NCBI RefSeq assembly: GCF_022662175.1
Contig: NZ_JAKMCR010000005.1
Location: 1-64,000 of the forward strand
Length of the DNA: 64,000 nucleotides
Source: Aestuariivivens marinum
GTDB lineage: Bacteria > Bacteroidota > Bacteroidia > Flavobacteriales > Flavobacteriaceae
Direction of reading: 5' to 3'
The translations under genes and the position numbers were made by a program. This document shows positions 30,168 to 40,103 of this stretch, piece after piece. Under the pieces are notes generated by a model. That model searched no databases and was not told the origin of the DNA. It saw only the letters and a list, made by a program, of their open reading frames with translations. How positions within the stretch are numbered: the stretch's first letter is position 1; each line of letters opens with the position of its first letter.

Positions 30168-32468
30168 GTGCATTTGTTTATAAATAGATATTTCATTTAT
30201 TTTTTTTTAGCCTTATCTAGTTTAGGTTATGGACAAGCTATGATAAAAGGCAAAGTTATTGAAAGCGAAAATGGTACAGCTCTACCAGATGTTGTAATCG
30301 TCAATAACGATAACCAGACCAAGACCTATTCACTTTTTGATGGTACTTTTCAAGTTTTAACGGAAGGCACTTACCTGTTTAAAAAAGATGGTTACATATC
30401 AAAACCATTTAAGTTAAAGAAAAACACTTTTTATGTTATTCAATTAAACCAAAACCCTTCTCTGCTAAATGAAATTATTGTTCAATCCAACCTTATCCCT
30501 AAAGTACTAAAAACCTCAACAGCATCAATAAATCTTATTAACACAAAAGACATCCAACGTTTAAATAATATTAATTTTTCTCATGTTTTAAACAGAGTAC
30601 CAGGCATTTTTATGCAAAGTGGCGCTCTTAATACCAATAGAATCACGATAAGGGGCGTTGGATCTAGAACTGACTTTGGAACCTCAAAAATTAGAGCATA
30701 CTTTAAGGATATTCCATTAACCAATGGCAGTGGTGAAACCACCATTGAAGATTTTGAGCTTGCTTCCATTTCAAGTTTCGAGATCGTTAAAGGTGCTGTA
30801 TCCAGTAGTTATGGTGCTGGTCTAGGTGGTGTTATACAACTTAAACCTAAAAAGACACTATTTAACCAAACCAACATAAACACTGAGTTTTCTTTTGGAT
30901 CTTTCGGACTCTCCAAACAGGTTATAAATCTAAATTATGGAAGCACAAAAAATAGTGTTAATGCTATTTATAGCAATACGGATAGTAATGGTTACCGCGA
31001 TAACAACAACTATGCTAGGCAGACTTTTACTTTTAATACCAATCACTTCTTAAATGCAAAAAACAAACTATCCATTTTAGCCAGTTACGTTGACTTAAAA
31101 GCTTATATACCGAGTTCACTTAACGAAAACGATTTTATGAACAACCCAAAAAAAGCAGCTTTTACTTGGGGACATGCACAGGGTTACGAAGATAGTGAGC
31201 GGGCTATTTTAGGACTGTCATGGCAACACGACTTTAACACAAAACTAATCCAACATACTAGTTTGTTTAGTACATACAGAAAGGCTTATGAACCCAGACC
31301 CTTTAACATTCTGGATGAAAGTACATGGGGCATAGGTTTAAGAACACGTCTTTTAGGCAATACAAAATGGTTAAATAAAAAACTAAAATGGACTATTGGA
31401 ATAGAACTATTTAAGGATTTGCACAAATACAAAACACTTGAAAACTTGTATAAAGATTTCCCTATCGGCACAGGAAGTGTAAAAGGTGATATATTAACTC
31501 ACTTTAAAGAAGATAGAAGTTATTACAATATTTTTACAGAATCCTATTTAGAAGTTTCCAAAAACACCACCCTATCCTTAGGTTTGAATCTTAATAAAAC
31601 GGCTTATAAATTGGATGACAGGTTTCCTGTCTCCCAAGCAAATCCAGATCAATCGGGAAGTTATAAGTACAAGTACATAGTCTCTCCAAAATTTGGGGTG
31701 AATCATTTAGCCTTCAAGGATATTAGCATATTTTCCAGCATCTCACATGGTTTCTCTCCGGTTTCGGCTAATGAAACACTCTTACCTAATGGACAAATTA
31801 ACAACCAATTAAAACCTGAAACTGGTTGGAATTTTGAAATCGGTTCTCGTGGTATGGCACTAAATAACAAGCTTTGGTTTCAGTTATCCCTATATCGCTT
31901 AGCCATTAAAAATCTTTTAGTCTCTAGAAGAACAGATTATGATGAGTTTATAGGTATCAATGCTGGTAAAACACGACACGATGGTCTGGAACTGGATTTA
32001 AACTATAATTGGTTGCAAACCAAAACACTTAAAATGACTTCTTTTATTAGCTACTCATTGAACAATTATAAATTCAAAGCATTTATAGACGACAACAACG
32101 ATTACTCCGGAAATGATCTAACAGGGGTCCCTTCAAATGTGTTTAATGTGGGGCTAGATATTAATTTTAATCTGGGATTATATGGACATATAAACCATCA
32201 ACATGTTGGAAGCATACCGATAACAGATAATAATAGCCTGTACTCTAACAGTTATAATTTAACCCATTTAAAAATGGGGTACCTTTTAAATCTTAATAAA
32301 TCATTAAAAGTGAATGTTTTTATGGGTATAAACAATATATTTGACACGCATTATGCCTCACAAATACTAATTAACGCTACTGGGTTTAATGGAAGTGCAC
32401 CGAGATATTATTATCCCGGAAACCCTTCCAATTATTTTACAGGATGCAGTTTAAATTATATTTTTTAA
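30168..32468 (+). CDS. TonB-dependent outer membrane receptor (766 aa, GTG start)
   Basis: SusC/FepA-type receptor. Signal peptide to about residue 22 (FLALSSLGYGQ), carboxypeptidase-D-like regulatory domain (about 24-95), plug domain (about 108-230; NRVPGIFMQSGALNTNRITI, GAVSSSYGAGLGGVIQL) and a 22-strand barrel ending in the aromatic LNYIF. It brings a ligand across the outer membrane with ExbBD-TonB energy. No SusD partner follows, so a siderophore, metal or small-molecule role is more likely than glycan uptake. The next genes, a sugar dehydrogenase and a cytochrome c, may share its function. GTG 30168 or TTG 30174 are the only starts that keep the signal peptide. Confidence 0.9.
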   Translation: MHLFINRYFIYFFLALSSLGYGQAMIKGKVIESENGTALPDVVIVNNDNQTKTYSLFDGTFQVLTEGTYLFKKDGYISKPFKLKKNTFYVIQLNQNPSLLNEIIVQSNLIPKVLKTSTASINLINTKDIQRLNNINFSHVLNRVPGIFMQSGALNTNRITIRGVGSRTDFGTSKIRAYFKDIPLTNGSGETTIEDFELASISSFEIVKGAVSSSYGAGLGGVIQLKPKKTLFNQTNINTEFSFGSFGLSKQVINLNYGSTKNSVNAIYSNTDSNGYRDNNNYARQTFTFNTNHFLNAKNKLSILASYVDLKAYIPSSLNENDFMNNPKKAAFTWGHAQGYEDSERAILGLSWQHDFNTKLIQHTSLFSTYRKAYEPRPFNILDESTWGIGLRTRLLGNTKWLNKKLKWTIGIELFKDLHKYKTLENLYKDFPIGTGSVKGDILTHFKEDRSYYNIFTESYLEVSKNTTLSLGLNLNKTAYKLDDRFPVSQANPDQSGSYKYKYIVSPKFGVNHLAFKDISIFSSISHGFSPVSANETLLPNGQINNQLKPETGWNFEIGSRGMALNNKLWFQLSLYRLAIKNLLVSRRTDYDEFIGINAGKTRHDGLELDLNYNWLQTKTLKMTSFISYSLNNYKFKAFIDDNNDYSGNDLTGVPSNVFNVGLDINFNLGLYGHINHQHVGSIPITDNNSLYSNSYNLTHLKMGYLLNLNKSLKVNVFMGINNIFDTHYASQILINATGFNGSAPRYYYPGNPSNYFTGCSLNYIF

Positions 32469-32486
32469 AACATTGAATTGTATATT

Positions 32487-33611
32487 ATGAAAAAGATCAA
32501 CTCCCTTCTAGTTATACTATTTATAGCATGTGCAGCTTGTGCGCAACAAACAGAATCTGAAGTAAAAGCTGAAAATCCGATTACTTTAAATTACAGTACA
32601 GAATTGATTGTTCCAGACTTAAACATACCTTGGGGCTTAGCTTTTTTGCCAGACGGCAGCATGCTAATTACCGAAAAATCAGGAACACTCATTCATTTTA
32701 AGGATGGACAAAAAACCACTATCGAAGGCGCGCCAGAAGTATACCCTAGAGGTCAGGGTGGTTTTCTGGATATACAATTGCATCCCGATTATGAAAACAA
32801 TGGGTGGATTTACATGACCTATAGTTCACAGGAAGGCGAAGGTGATGGTGGAAATACGGCTTTAATGCGAGCAAAACTAAGCAGTAATTCTCTGGTAGAA
32901 AAGCAAGTACTGTATAAAGCAGTACCTAACACCAAAAAGGGGCAGCATTGGGGATCTAGAATCGCTTTTGACAATGAGGGATATTTATACTTTTCGGTTG
33001 GAGACAGGGGTAACAGGGACGTTAATCCACAAGACATCACCAAAGACGGCGGTAAAATTTATAGGCTAAACGATGATGGCAGTATACCCGCCGACAACCC
33101 TTTTGTGAATACCGAAAACGCTAAAATCGCTATTTTTAGCTATGGACACAGAAACCCACAAGGCATGGCAAGAAACCCATTTACAGGTGCCATTTGGGTA
33201 AACGAACACGGCCCACAGGGCGGCGATGAAATCAATATCATCCAAAAAGCAAAAAATTACGGTTGGCCCATAATATCTTACGGTATTAATTACGACGGTT
33301 CCTCCTTTACCGATTTAACCGAAAAAGAAGGCATGGAACAACCCTTGTTCTATTGGGTCCCTTCCATTGCTCCTTGTGGGATGACTATTGTATCTTCTAA
33401 TAAATACCCCGATTGGAAAGGCAATGTGCTTGTAGGCTCCTTAAAGTTTAAGTACCTAGAACGTCTTGTTTTGGAAAATAATAAAGTTATAAAACGCGAA
33501 AAGCTATTTGAAGATATTGGTAGAGTAAGAAATGTTATTGAAGCCCCTAATGGATATATCTATATAGCCGTAGAAGGAAAAGGTATTTACAAAATAGTTC
33601 CAAAACAATAG
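32487..33611 (+). CDS. PQQ-dependent aldose/sorbosone-type dehydrogenase (374 aa)
   Basis: Six-bladed beta-propeller of the soluble glucose dehydrogenase family, exported (signal 1-20; CAAC could be a lipobox). Conserved pieces: LNIPWGLAFLPDGSMLITEK, RGQGGFLDIQLHPDY, GQHWGSRIAFDNEGYLYFSVGDRG with the catalytic His, SYGHRNPQGM, NEHGPQGGDEIN. It oxidises aldose sugars in the periplasm with PQQ and passes electrons on, here probably to the cytochrome c encoded next. ATG 32487 is preferred to the upstream TTG. Nineteen bases after the receptor stop, likely one operon. Confidence 0.9.
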   Translation: MKKINSLLVILFIACAACAQQTESEVKAENPITLNYSTELIVPDLNIPWGLAFLPDGSMLITEKSGTLIHFKDGQKTTIEGAPEVYPRGQGGFLDIQLHPDYENNGWIYMTYSSQEGEGDGGNTALMRAKLSSNSLVEKQVLYKAVPNTKKGQHWGSRIAFDNEGYLYFSVGDRGNRDVNPQDITKDGGKIYRLNDDGSIPADNPFVNTENAKIAIFSYGHRNPQGMARNPFTGAIWVNEHGPQGGDEINIIQKAKNYGWPIISYGINYDGSSFTDLTEKEGMEQPLFYWVPSIAPCGMTIVSSNKYPDWKGNVLVGSLKFKYLERLVLENNKVIKREKLFEDIGRVRNVIEAPNGYIYIAVEGKGIYKIVPKQ

Positions 33612-33673
33612 TATTTATAGAAATAAAAATTTCAAACAGTGGTTAACCACTATAATTAAGAAGCACTTAGTAC

Positions 33674-34093
33674 ATGAAATTATTCACCATTTACCTCATT
33701 ACCCTAACATCACTTTACCTATTAAACCCCAACAACAAAGAACACCTAACCCAACAAACACCATTAGAAGCCAGTATCGCACGAGGCAGTGAAATTTATA
33801 CCGATTTCTGTGCTACCTGCCATATGCCCAATGGGGAAGGCGTTGAAATGGTTAATCCGCCATTGGCAAAATCAGATTTTCTACTGAAAAATAGGGAAGA
33901 AAGTATAAGAGGCATTAAATATGGTCGGGAAGGAGAAATAACTGTTAATGGCAAAACTTACAATGGCATTATGGCTCCTTTAGGACTTAGTGATGATGAA
34001 GTTGCTGATGTGATGAATTATATTACCAACAGCTGGGGTAATAAAAACGATAAAATGGTCACAGAAGAAGAAGTTTTTAAAATTAAAAAATAA
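33674..34093 (+). CDS. periplasmic c-type cytochrome (139 aa)
   Basis: Signal peptide 1-17, one haem c site FCATCH (Cys46, Cys49, His50) and a distal Met in YNGIMAPLG (about residue 103). Class I fold of cytochrome c551/c6 type, single haem. Follows the sugar dehydrogenase by 62 nt and is the obvious electron acceptor for it. Confidence 0.92.
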   Translation: MKLFTIYLITLTSLYLLNPNNKEHLTQQTPLEASIARGSEIYTDFCATCHMPNGEGVEMVNPPLAKSDFLLKNREESIRGIKYGREGEITVNGKTYNGIMAPLGLSDDEVADVMNYITNSWGNKNDKMVTEEEVFKIKK

Positions 34094-34108
34094 GTTTCAA
34101 CATTTAAT

Positions 34109-34116
34109 TAATTTTG
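34109..34116 (+). promoter_or_regulatory. flavobacterial -7 promoter element before udk
   Basis: TAATTTTG fits TAnnTTTG and sits 24 nt before the udk start codon, after the cytochrome stop. It suggests a separate promoter for the udk-mutB run. Confidence 0.5.
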
Positions 34117-34139
34117 TAAGACTAACTCAAACATGAATT

Positions 34140-34745
34140 ATGTTGATTATTGGAATTGCTGGTGGAACTGGCTGTGGTAAAACCACGGTTGTCAATCAAA
34201 TACTAAATGAACTACCCGAAGGCGAAGTGGGTGTGATTTCACAGGACTCCTATTATAAAGATACTTCACACTTAACCTATGAAGAACGTGTAAATATTAA
34301 TTTTGACCATCCAAGATCTATTGATTTTGATTTACTGGTATCACAATTAAAAGACCTGAAAAACAATATACCAATACACCAACCTGTTTACTCATTTGTT
34401 AAGCACAATAGAACGGGAGACACTATTTTAACCCATCCCAGAAAGGTGATTATTGTTGAAGGTATTTTAATTTTAACCAACCCTGAACTTAGGGACATGT
34501 TCGATATAAGAATGTTTGTTCATGCCGATACGGACGAACGCCTAATAAGGCGTTTAAAGCGTGATATTTCTGAACGTGGCAGGGATTTAAACGAAGTGCT
34601 CACCCGATATCAAACCACGCTAAAACCCATGCACGACCAATTTATTGAACCAATGAAAGAATATGCAGACATCATCATACCAAACAATAAATACAACACC
34701 GTGGCTATAGATATCGTTAAAACTATTATATACAACAAACTTTAA
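34140..34745 (+). CDS. udk: uridine kinase
   Basis: Phosphorylates uridine and cytidine with ATP or GTP in pyrimidine salvage. P-loop GGTGCGKTT (8-16), SQDSYYKD, NFDHPRSIDFDLL substrate region, lid RDISERGRD and the typical QFIEPMKEYADIIIP end. Full length at 201 aa. First gene of a tight run (udk, divIC-like, mutA, lipoprotein, mutB) with 1-nt spacing to the next gene. Confidence 0.96.
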   Translation: MLIIGIAGGTGCGKTTVVNQILNELPEGEVGVISQDSYYKDTSHLTYEERVNINFDHPRSIDFDLLVSQLKDLKNNIPIHQPVYSFVKHNRTGDTILTHPRKVIIVEGILILTNPELRDMFDIRMFVHADTDERLIRRLKRDISERGRDLNEVLTRYQTTLKPMHDQFIEPMKEYADIIIPNNKYNTVAIDIVKTIIYNKL

Positions 34746-34746
34746 A

Positions 34747-35070
34747 ATGGGCATCTTAAAAAAGAAATATTTAAAACCCTTTAAAAACTGGTTTGTGATC
34801 ATCATTATAGGATTTGTTGTTTGGATGCTATTTTTTGATGCCAATTCATGGCTAATACACAACGAACTCAATAATGATATTGATGCATTGGAAGCCGAAA
34901 AGGAATATTACAAAAGGGAAATTGAAAAGGATAACAAAGCCATTGAAAATTTAAAAACCGATGAAGGTTTGGAAAAATTTGCAAGGGAAGAATATTATAT
35001 GAAGCGGGAAAATGAAGAAATTTATATTATTGAATATGAAGACAGCTTAAAAACCAAACCAAATGAATAA
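34747..35070 (+). CDS. FtsB/DivIC-family septum protein (107 aa)
   Basis: Bitopic division protein: short basic cytoplasmic start, one membrane helix (about 16-34), then a coiled coil (about 38-68, LEAEKEYYKREIEKDNKAIE) and the GLEKFAREEYYMKRENEEI motif typical of FtsB/DivIC. Bridges FtsL and FtsQ in the divisome. Overlaps mutA by 8 nt, a conserved but functionally odd linkage. Confidence 0.9.
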   Translation: MGILKKKYLKPFKNWFVIIIIGFVVWMLFFDANSWLIHNELNNDIDALEAEKEYYKREIEKDNKAIENLKTDEGLEKFAREEYYMKRENEEIYIIEYEDSLKTKPNE

Positions 35071-36436
35071 CCGTTTGTTTGATGATTTTAATGATGTTTC
35101 GGCCAAGCAGTGGAAACAAAAAATTCAGTTCGATCTAAAAGGAGCAGACTATAACGACACCCTTGTTTGGAATACCGATGAGGATATTGCCGTAAAACCC
35201 TTTTACCATGCCGATGATTTTAAGGAACTTCCCGAAATATCAAACACGGAGACAACCCAGTGGAAAATTTGTCAGTCTATTTTTGTTTCAAATGCAGAAA
35301 AAGCAAATACAAAGGCCATTGATGCCATTGAATGTGGTTCAGATAGCATCAAGTTTGTTTTGCCCCATGCCAATATTTCTTTAAAAAACTTATTGAAAAG
35401 CATCGATTTAAACAAAACTTCTCTTCATTTGGAATTACAATTTGTTTCCGATGATTTTATAAGCAAATTATCATCCTTGGATTCAAAGTCTATATTTGTT
35501 CATACCGATATTATAGGAAATCTTGCCAAATCAGGAAATTGGTATAACAACCTAAATGAGGATTTTAATCAATTTGAAGACATCCTCAAAAGCACCAAAT
35601 CATTTACCGTTAATACATCACTATATCAAAATGCAGGAGCTACCATGGTACAGCAATTGGCCTATAGCCTAGCCCATGCCAATGAATATTTGAATCATCT
35701 GGATAACTCTGTCATCACGAGACAAACAAAGCAATCACTTCAATTAACTTTTAATGTTTCAATTGGCACTAATTATTTCTTCGAAATAGCCAAACTAAGG
35801 GCACTAAGGTTACTTTGGAAAACACTGGCTTCAGAATATCAAGTCAATACCGATTGTCATATCTTAGCGACCCCTACCAAACGCAATAAAACGCTTTACG
35901 ACTATAATACCAACATGTTACGAACAACCACCGAATGTATGAGTGCTATTTTAGGAGGTGCCAACACAATTTGTAATTTACCTTACGATGCCATTTACCA
36001 TAAATCGAATGCCTTTGGTGTACGCATCGCTAGAAACCAACTGCTAATTTTAAAACATGAAAGTTATTTCAATAAAGTGGATAATCCATGCGATGGCACT
36101 TACTATATTGAAACCCTAACCCAGCAACTAGCCGAAAAAGTCTTAAATCTGTTTAAGGATATTGAAACCAATGGAGGTTTTCTAAAACAGCTTAAAAATG
36201 GTACCATTCAGCGTAAGATAAAAGAAAGTGCCCAAAAGGAACAAACAGCCTTTAACAATGGTGATGAAATTTTATTAGGCACCAATAAGTATCCCAATCC
36301 TAATGATAAAATAAAAGACGATCTGGAGCTTTATCCTTTTGTAAAAACCAAACCCAGAAAAACATTAATAGAACCTATTATAGAACATCGGTTATCTGGA
36401 CCATTAGAACAAAAACGTTTAAAAAATGAACAGTAA
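35063..36436 (+). CDS. mutA: methylmalonyl-CoA mutase small subunit (457 aa)
   Basis: Catalytically silent partner of MutB in the interconversion of succinyl-CoA and methylmalonyl-CoA. It has a TIM-barrel mutase fold (YQNAGATMVQQLAYSLAHANEYL, FEIAKLRALRLLWKTLA, NPCDGTYYIETLT) and lacks the C-terminal B12 domain, as expected for the short small subunit of flavobacteria. Overlaps the divIC gene by 8 nt and the lipoprotein gene by about 11 nt if that starts at 36426. Confidence 0.93.
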   Translation: MNNRLFDDFNDVSAKQWKQKIQFDLKGADYNDTLVWNTDEDIAVKPFYHADDFKELPEISNTETTQWKICQSIFVSNAEKANTKAIDAIECGSDSIKFVLPHANISLKNLLKSIDLNKTSLHLELQFVSDDFISKLSSLDSKSIFVHTDIIGNLAKSGNWYNNLNEDFNQFEDILKSTKSFTVNTSLYQNAGATMVQQLAYSLAHANEYLNHLDNSVITRQTKQSLQLTFNVSIGTNYFFEIAKLRALRLLWKTLASEYQVNTDCHILATPTKRNKTLYDYNTNMLRTTTECMSAILGGANTICNLPYDAIYHKSNAFGVRIARNQLLILKHESYFNKVDNPCDGTYYIETLTQQLAEKVLNLFKDIETNGGFLKQLKNGTIQRKIKESAQKEQTAFNNGDEILLGTNKYPNPNDKIKDDLELYPFVKTKPRKTLIEPIIEHRLSGPLEQKRLKNEQ

Positions 36437-36437
36437 T

Positions 36438-37079
36438 ATGAACCCAAAACTTAATTTAATTACTTTTTTATCTGTATTAACCCTGCTAGGTTGCAAAAAA
36501 GAACAATCTTTTACCGATTTTGAATTCACCGACAAAGGTATAGTGTTAAACTGCGAAACCCTAGATACTAAATTATATAATGAAGCCCTGTTTGCTTTCG
36601 AAAGTGATGTGGTTAATTTTTATGGTAAAAACAACCCAAACCCAAATCAATTAAGGGCTTATTCACAGTTTGTTCGAGATGCAATATACAATCGTGCAAA
36701 ATATACCGAAATGGTGTCACCACATACTGTAAAGGTTTTTCAAGCCTTAAAGAATGACAACGATTTATGGGATGCCAATAACCCAAAAAGTCATTTAAAT
36801 TATAACAGCACTTTTTTTAACTGTATCGCCAATAACATTCAAAACAAAGATTTAAAAACAACGCTTAACGCCCTGGTCTCTACCAACAGCATGAGCCCTA
36901 AACTTTTTGGAGCACCATTAAGCTCACAATATAGCTTAGCCATTAGGGACAAATACCTAGCGGCCTATATAGCTTTTGATTTATTTTACGCAAAATTATT
37001 TGATGTAGATCTTTCTACAATCAGTTCAAGAAACACTAACGAATCAAAACTGGGTACTAATACAGAGCATAATCACTAA
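36438..37079 (+). CDS. hypothetical lipoprotein between the mutase subunits (213 aa)
   Basis: Signal peptide with lipobox LTLLGC, then a helical domain without recognised motif. Two in-frame ATGs exist (36426, 36438); the second puts the hydrophobic signal closer to the start. It abuts mutB with no spacer, so it is certainly co-transcribed with the mutase genes, though a periplasmic lipoprotein has no obvious role in that reaction. Function unknown. Confidence 0.8.
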   Translation: MNPKLNLITFLSVLTLLGCKKEQSFTDFEFTDKGIVLNCETLDTKLYNEALFAFESDVVNFYGKNNPNPNQLRAYSQFVRDAIYNRAKYTEMVSPHTVKVFQALKNDNDLWDANNPKSHLNYNSTFFNCIANNIQNKDLKTTLNALVSTNSMSPKLFGAPLSSQYSLAIRDKYLAAYIAFDLFYAKLFDVDLSTISSRNTNESKLGTNTEHNH

Positions 37080-39215
37080 ATGCGAAAAAGCCTCCAACAT
37101 ATTAGCCTAAAGCCTGAAACTGTAAATTATAAGCGGGAAGAAAGATACTTTGATACAGCCGAAGGCATCGCGGTAAAATCGACTTACACCAAGGATGATA
37201 TTGAAAACTTGGAACACCTTAACTTTACTGCTGGTATTCCGCCTTATTTGCGTGGTCCATATAGTACCATGTACGTTCGAAGACCATGGACTATTAGGCA
37301 ATATGCAGGTTTTTCTACTGCCGAAGAAAGCAATGCTTTTTATAGACGTAATTTAGAAGCAGGTCAAAAAGGGCTTTCCGTTGCCTTTGATTTGGCCACC
37401 CATCGGGGTTATGATAGTGACCATGAACGTGTGGTTGGCGATGTGGGAAAAGCAGGTGTGGCTATAGATTCAGTTGAGGATATGAAAATTCTCTTCAATC
37501 AGATTCCGTTAGATAAAATGAGTGTTTCCATGACCATGAACGGTGCAGTATTACCCATTATGGCTTTTTATATTGTAACAGCTGAAGAACAAGGAGTTAA
37601 CTTGCAGCAGTTATCAGGTACCATTCAAAATGACATCCTAAAGGAGTTCATGGTTCGTAACACTTATATTTATCCGCCAACAGCTTCCATGAAAATCATT
37701 TCAGATATTTTTGAATTTACCAGTAAACACATGCCTAAATTCAATAGTATTAGTATTTCAGGCTACCATATGCAGGAAGCTGGAGCTACCTGCGATATTG
37801 AATTGGCCTATACCCTAGCCAACGGATTGGAATATCTTAGAACAGGAATTAAGGCAGGCATGGATATTGATACCTTCGCTCCTCGCCTATCCTTCTTTTG
37901 GGCCATTGGCATGAACCATTTTATGGAAATCGCAAAAATGCGTGCGGCACGTATGCTTTGGGCCAAATTGGTGAAGCAGTTTAATCCAAAGAATGAAAAA
38001 TCATTGGCATTACGCACTCATTGTCAAACATCGGGCTGGAGCTTAACAGAACAAGACCCTTTCAACAATGTGGCTCGAACCACCATTGAAGCGGCGGCCG
38101 CTGCTTTTGGTGGCACACAAAGCTTGCACACCAATGCCTTGGACGAAGCCATTGCCCTGCCCACTGATTTTTCGGCACGTATAGCCAGAAACACCCAATT
38201 GTTTCTGCAAGAGGAAACCAAAATCACTAAGACTGTCGATCCATGGGCTGGAAGTTATTACGTCGAAAGACTAACACACGACATTGCACACAAAGCATGG
38301 CTGCTTATTGAAGAAGTTGAAACTTTGGGAGGCATGACCAAAGCCATTGAGGCCGGCATACCTAAAATACGTATCGAAGAAGCAGCTGCAAAAAAACAGG
38401 CCCGTATTGATTCTGGGCAAGACTTAATAGTAGGTGTCAATAAATACCGATTGGAAAAGGAAGACCCAATTACAACTTTAGAAGTTGACAACCAAACCGT
38501 TAGAAACGAACAGATAGCACGTTTAAATACTATAAAAGCCCACAGAAACAATATTAAAGTTAAAAGTGCTCTTACCGATTTAACCCAAGCAGCAAAAAAT
38601 TCCTTAAATTCGAAAAAAACAGATACCAACTTACTGGCTTTAGCAATTGAAGCTGCCCGAGCACGTGCCACATTAGGTGAAATAAGCAATGCTTTGGAAA
38701 TAGCCTTCGGACGTTTTAGAGCTGAAATAAAATCATTTTCTGGCGTGTACAGTAAAGAGATAAAAGACGATACGTCGTTTAAAAAAGCCCAACAATTGGC
38801 AAATATTTTTGCCGAACAGGACGGTAGAAGACCACGTATAATGATCGCAAAAATGGGACAAGACGGTCATGATCGTGGGGCAAAAGTAGTGGCCACTGGC
38901 TATGCAGATATAGGCTTTGATGTAGATATTGGACCGTTATTCCAAACACCACAAGAAGTTGCTAAACAAGCTGTTGAGAACGACGTACATGTTTTAGGTG
39001 TATCGTCATTAGCTGCAGGTCATAAAACCTTGGTGCCGCAAGTTATTGAAGCCCTTAAAGCTTATGATCGAGATGATATTATGGTTATTGTGGGCGGTGT
39101 AATACCCAAACAGGACTATCAATTTTTATTTGATGCAGGTGCCATTGCTGTTTTTGGTCCCGGAACCAAAATAAGCGATACCGCCATTACCATTTTAGAG
39201 ATTTTAATTGATTAG
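37080..39215 (+). CDS. mutB: methylmalonyl-CoA mutase large subunit (711 aa)
   Basis: Adenosylcobalamin-dependent mutase. TIM barrel at about 1-510 with [20 protein letters not shown] (acyl-CoA channel) and the catalytic Tyr and His regions; B12-binding domain at about 575-711 with GQDGHDRG (the DxHxxG cobalt-ligand loop), [10 protein letters not shown] and VGGVIP. Links propionate/succinate metabolism to the TCA cycle. No B12 riboswitch precedes the operon. Confidence 0.97.
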   Translation: MRKSLQHISLKPETVNYKREERYFDTAEGIAVKSTYTKDDIENLEHLNFTAGIPPYLRGPYSTMYVRRPWTIRQYAGFSTAEESNAFYRRNLEAGQKGLSVAFDLATHRGYDSDHERVVGDVGKAGVAIDSVEDMKILFNQIPLDKMSVSMTMNGAVLPIMAFYIVTAEEQGVNLQQLSGTIQNDILKEFMVRNTYIYPPTASMKIISDIFEFTSKHMPKFNSISISGYHMQEAGATCDIELAYTLANGLEYLRTGIKAGMDIDTFAPRLSFFWAIGMNHFMEIAKMRAARMLWAKLVKQFNPKNEKSLALRTHCQTSGWSLTEQDPFNNVARTTIEAAAAAFGGTQSLHTNALDEAIALPTDFSARIARNTQLFLQEETKITKTVDPWAGSYYVERLTHDIAHKAWLLIEEVETLGGMTKAIEAGIPKIRIEEAAAKKQARIDSGQDLIVGVNKYRLEKEDPITTLEVDNQTVRNEQIARLNTIKAHRNNIKVKSALTDLTQAAKNSLNSKKTDTNLLALAIEAARARATLGEISNALEIAFGRFRAEIKSFSGVYSKEIKDDTSFKKAQQLANIFAEQDGRRPRIMIAKMGQDGHDRGAKVVATGYADIGFDVDIGPLFQTPQEVAKQAVENDVHVLGVSSLAAGHKTLVPQVIEALKAYDRDDIMVIVGGVIPKQDYQFLFDAGAIAVFGPGTKISDTAITILEILID

Positions 39216-39337
39216 GTTTTTTATCTACAAACACATTATGTCATAGATATACATTTTTTATACATACTGTTAACAAGTTCCATTTTTATTCCTCATAAAT
39301 AATTGTATTTTTACCGCTTACAAAACCAAATCATTTA

Positions 39338-40102
39338 ATGGGTAAAATCATTGCTATTGCTAATCAAAAAGGAGGTGTAGGCAAAACCACAACGTCCATA
39401 AACTTAGCAGCTTCACTTGGTGTTCTAGAAAAAAAAGTCTTGCTTATTGATGCCGATCCGCAAGCCAATGCTACTTCGGGTATTGGAATTGATGTAGAAT
39501 CTGTTAAAATAGGCACCTACCAACTTTTAGAGCATTCCAATACGGCTGAAGAGGCCATTATAAAAACCGAAACCCCTAATCTAGATGCCATACCGGCTCA
39601 CATAGACTTAGTGGCAATTGAAATAGAGCTTGTAGACAAGGATAATAGAGAATACATGCTCAAAACAGCAATAAGCACAATTAAAGAAGCTTATGATTAT
39701 ATTATCATAGATTGTGCGCCATCACTGGGTTTACTCACCCTAAATGCATTAACGGCTGCAGATGCTGTAATTATCCCTATCCAATGCGAATATTTTGCTT
39801 TGGAAGGTTTAGGAAAATTATTGAATACCATTAAAAGTGTTCAAAAAATCCATAACCCTGAGTTGGACATAGAAGGATTACTGTTAACCATGTACGACTC
39901 ACGTTTAAGATTATCTAACCAAGTGGTGGAAGAAGTACAAAAACATTTCAATAATATGGTATTCCAAACTATTATTCAACGAAATGTACGGTTAAGCGAA
40001 GCACCTAGTTACGGTGAAAGCATAATTAATTACGATGCCAGTAGCAAAGGTGCAACGAATTACTTAAGTTTGGCAAAGGAAATTATCAATAAAAACGATT
40101 AA
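39338..40102 (+). CDS. parA: chromosome partitioning ATPase ParA/Soj
   Basis: Deviant Walker A ATPase: KGGVGKTTT (11-19), switch IIDCAPSLGLLTLNAL, and NVRLSEAPSYGESI. Dimerises on DNA with ATP and is stimulated by ParB to move origin regions. 254 aa, standard chromosomal Soj length. Directly upstream of parB (one-base gap), the universal arrangement; in many genomes this pair lies near the replication origin. Confidence 0.97.
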   Translation: MGKIIAIANQKGGVGKTTTSINLAASLGVLEKKVLLIDADPQANATSGIGIDVESVKIGTYQLLEHSNTAEEAIIKTETPNLDAIPAHIDLVAIEIELVDKDNREYMLKTAISTIKEAYDYIIIDCAPSLGLLTLNALTAADAVIIPIQCEYFALEGLGKLLNTIKSVQKIHNPELDIEGLLLTMYDSRLRLSNQVVEEVQKHFNNMVFQTIIQRNVRLSEAPSYGESIINYDASSKGATNYLSLAKEIINKND

Positions 40103-40103
40103 T

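Noticed and set aside
34746-39215. B12 riboswitch controlling the mutase genes
   Set aside because: Genes abut or overlap and no B12-box-like sequence or long leader is seen before udk or mutA.
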